From positions 1-23,883 of the IMG/VR virus record IMGVR_UViG_3300025301_000115: a DNA stretch of 23,883 bases; one strand, 5' to 3'. Every line of letters starts with the position of its first letter. The stretch's first letter is position 1. This document shows positions 23,743 to 23,883 of this stretch, piece by piece. The notes beneath the pieces were generated by a model. It saw only the letters and a list, made by a program, of their open reading frames with translations. It had not been told where the DNA came from and searched no databases. A program made the translations under genes and the position numbers. This stretch comes from a virus.

Positions 23743-23883
23743 CGTCTTCTTCCTCGTCATCAAGACTTCTGTAATACTCAACAATCGCCAAAATATCTCT
23801 CGTATAACGCTTAATTTCTGCCATATTATTGCTAATATTTTCATAGTCTTTAGTGGTTAGTGCGTAATAGGCTTGTTTGGGTG
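23735..23883 (-). CDS. C-terminal part of an unknown gene cut by the right edge
   Basis: A frame open from the right edge encodes 48 residues, beginning PKQAYYALTTKDYENISNNM, continuing AEIKRYTRDILAIVEYYRSL and ending with DDEEEDDG. It is helical and ends very acidic. Its stop sits in ATGGATAA, overlapping the lysozyme start by eight bases. It is the right phase to be a real gene of the late operon, and the tyrosine-rich helix resembles small proteins seen near lysis genes in marine phages. The function is unknown. Confidence 0.6.
   Translation of the reverse strand, partial: PKQAYYALTTKDYENISNNMAEIKRYTRDILAIVEYYRSLDDEEEDDG

Noticed and set aside
1-23883. Temperate lifestyle with integration
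   Set aside because: A Cro-like gene alone is not enough; no integrase, excisionase or attachment site is seen in the window.

Overview
The window looks like part of the genome of a tailed dsDNA bacteriophage, probably a marine or other aquatic phage with a podovirus-like tail. The evidence is tightly packed, overlapping genes, a phage replication set (prim-pol/helicase fusion, AAA_24 ATPase, DUF669, DUF3310), a T4-type lysozyme, and a run of virion proteins whose sequence style (Gly/Gln/Met-rich, a P22 gp10-like tail protein, a GNAT-like protein of T7 gp13 type) I recall from uncultured marine phages. I see no integrase, RNA gene, insertion sequence or CRISPR array. The host cannot be named from the sequence.

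Layout. (1) Positions 1-2383, minus strand: a small Cro-like helix-turn-helix regulator, then a prim-pol/RepA-like helicase, then two small downstream genes, the last running off the left edge. (2) Positions 2384-2495: a divergent control region with two back-to-back promoters whose -35 boxes overlap, and an inverted repeat over the leftward -10 box. (3) Positions 2496-5727, plus strand: an early operon of unknown, DUF3310, small unknown, AAA_24 (Sak4-like) ATPase, DUF669 ssDNA-binding-like protein with an SSB-type acidic tip, then five small genes, the last HTH-like. Most joints are ATGA or similar overlaps. (4) Positions 5739-23883, minus strand: a late operon read toward the early one. In transcription order it holds an unknown partial gene, lysozyme, a tail protein, two small structural proteins, a 999-aa repeat protein, a GNAT-like protein, two Gly/Gln/Met-rich virion proteins and finally a 3081-aa giant protein. 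The two operons meet head-on at a palindrome near 5730.

The most striking object is the giant gene (5739-14984). Reading its protein, I see a membrane-like N-terminal region, an HExxH metalloprotease-type motif, one possible and one good ADP-ribosyltransferase-like domain, a zeta-toxin-like kinase with Walker A and arginine motifs, and a C-terminal LPD38-type region. This fits a 'polyvalent protein' packaged in the virion and injected with the DNA, carrying several host-directed enzymes on one chain. A short K-[FY]-[KN]-L motif recurs at the joints between these domains, and a 30-bp direct repeat flanks the better ADP-ribosyltransferase domain.

Base composition differs between the arms: hand counts on single 60-base lines give 60% GC in the prim-pol gene and 27-42% in the giant gene. 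This suggests a mosaic genome in which the replication arm and the virion arm have different histories.
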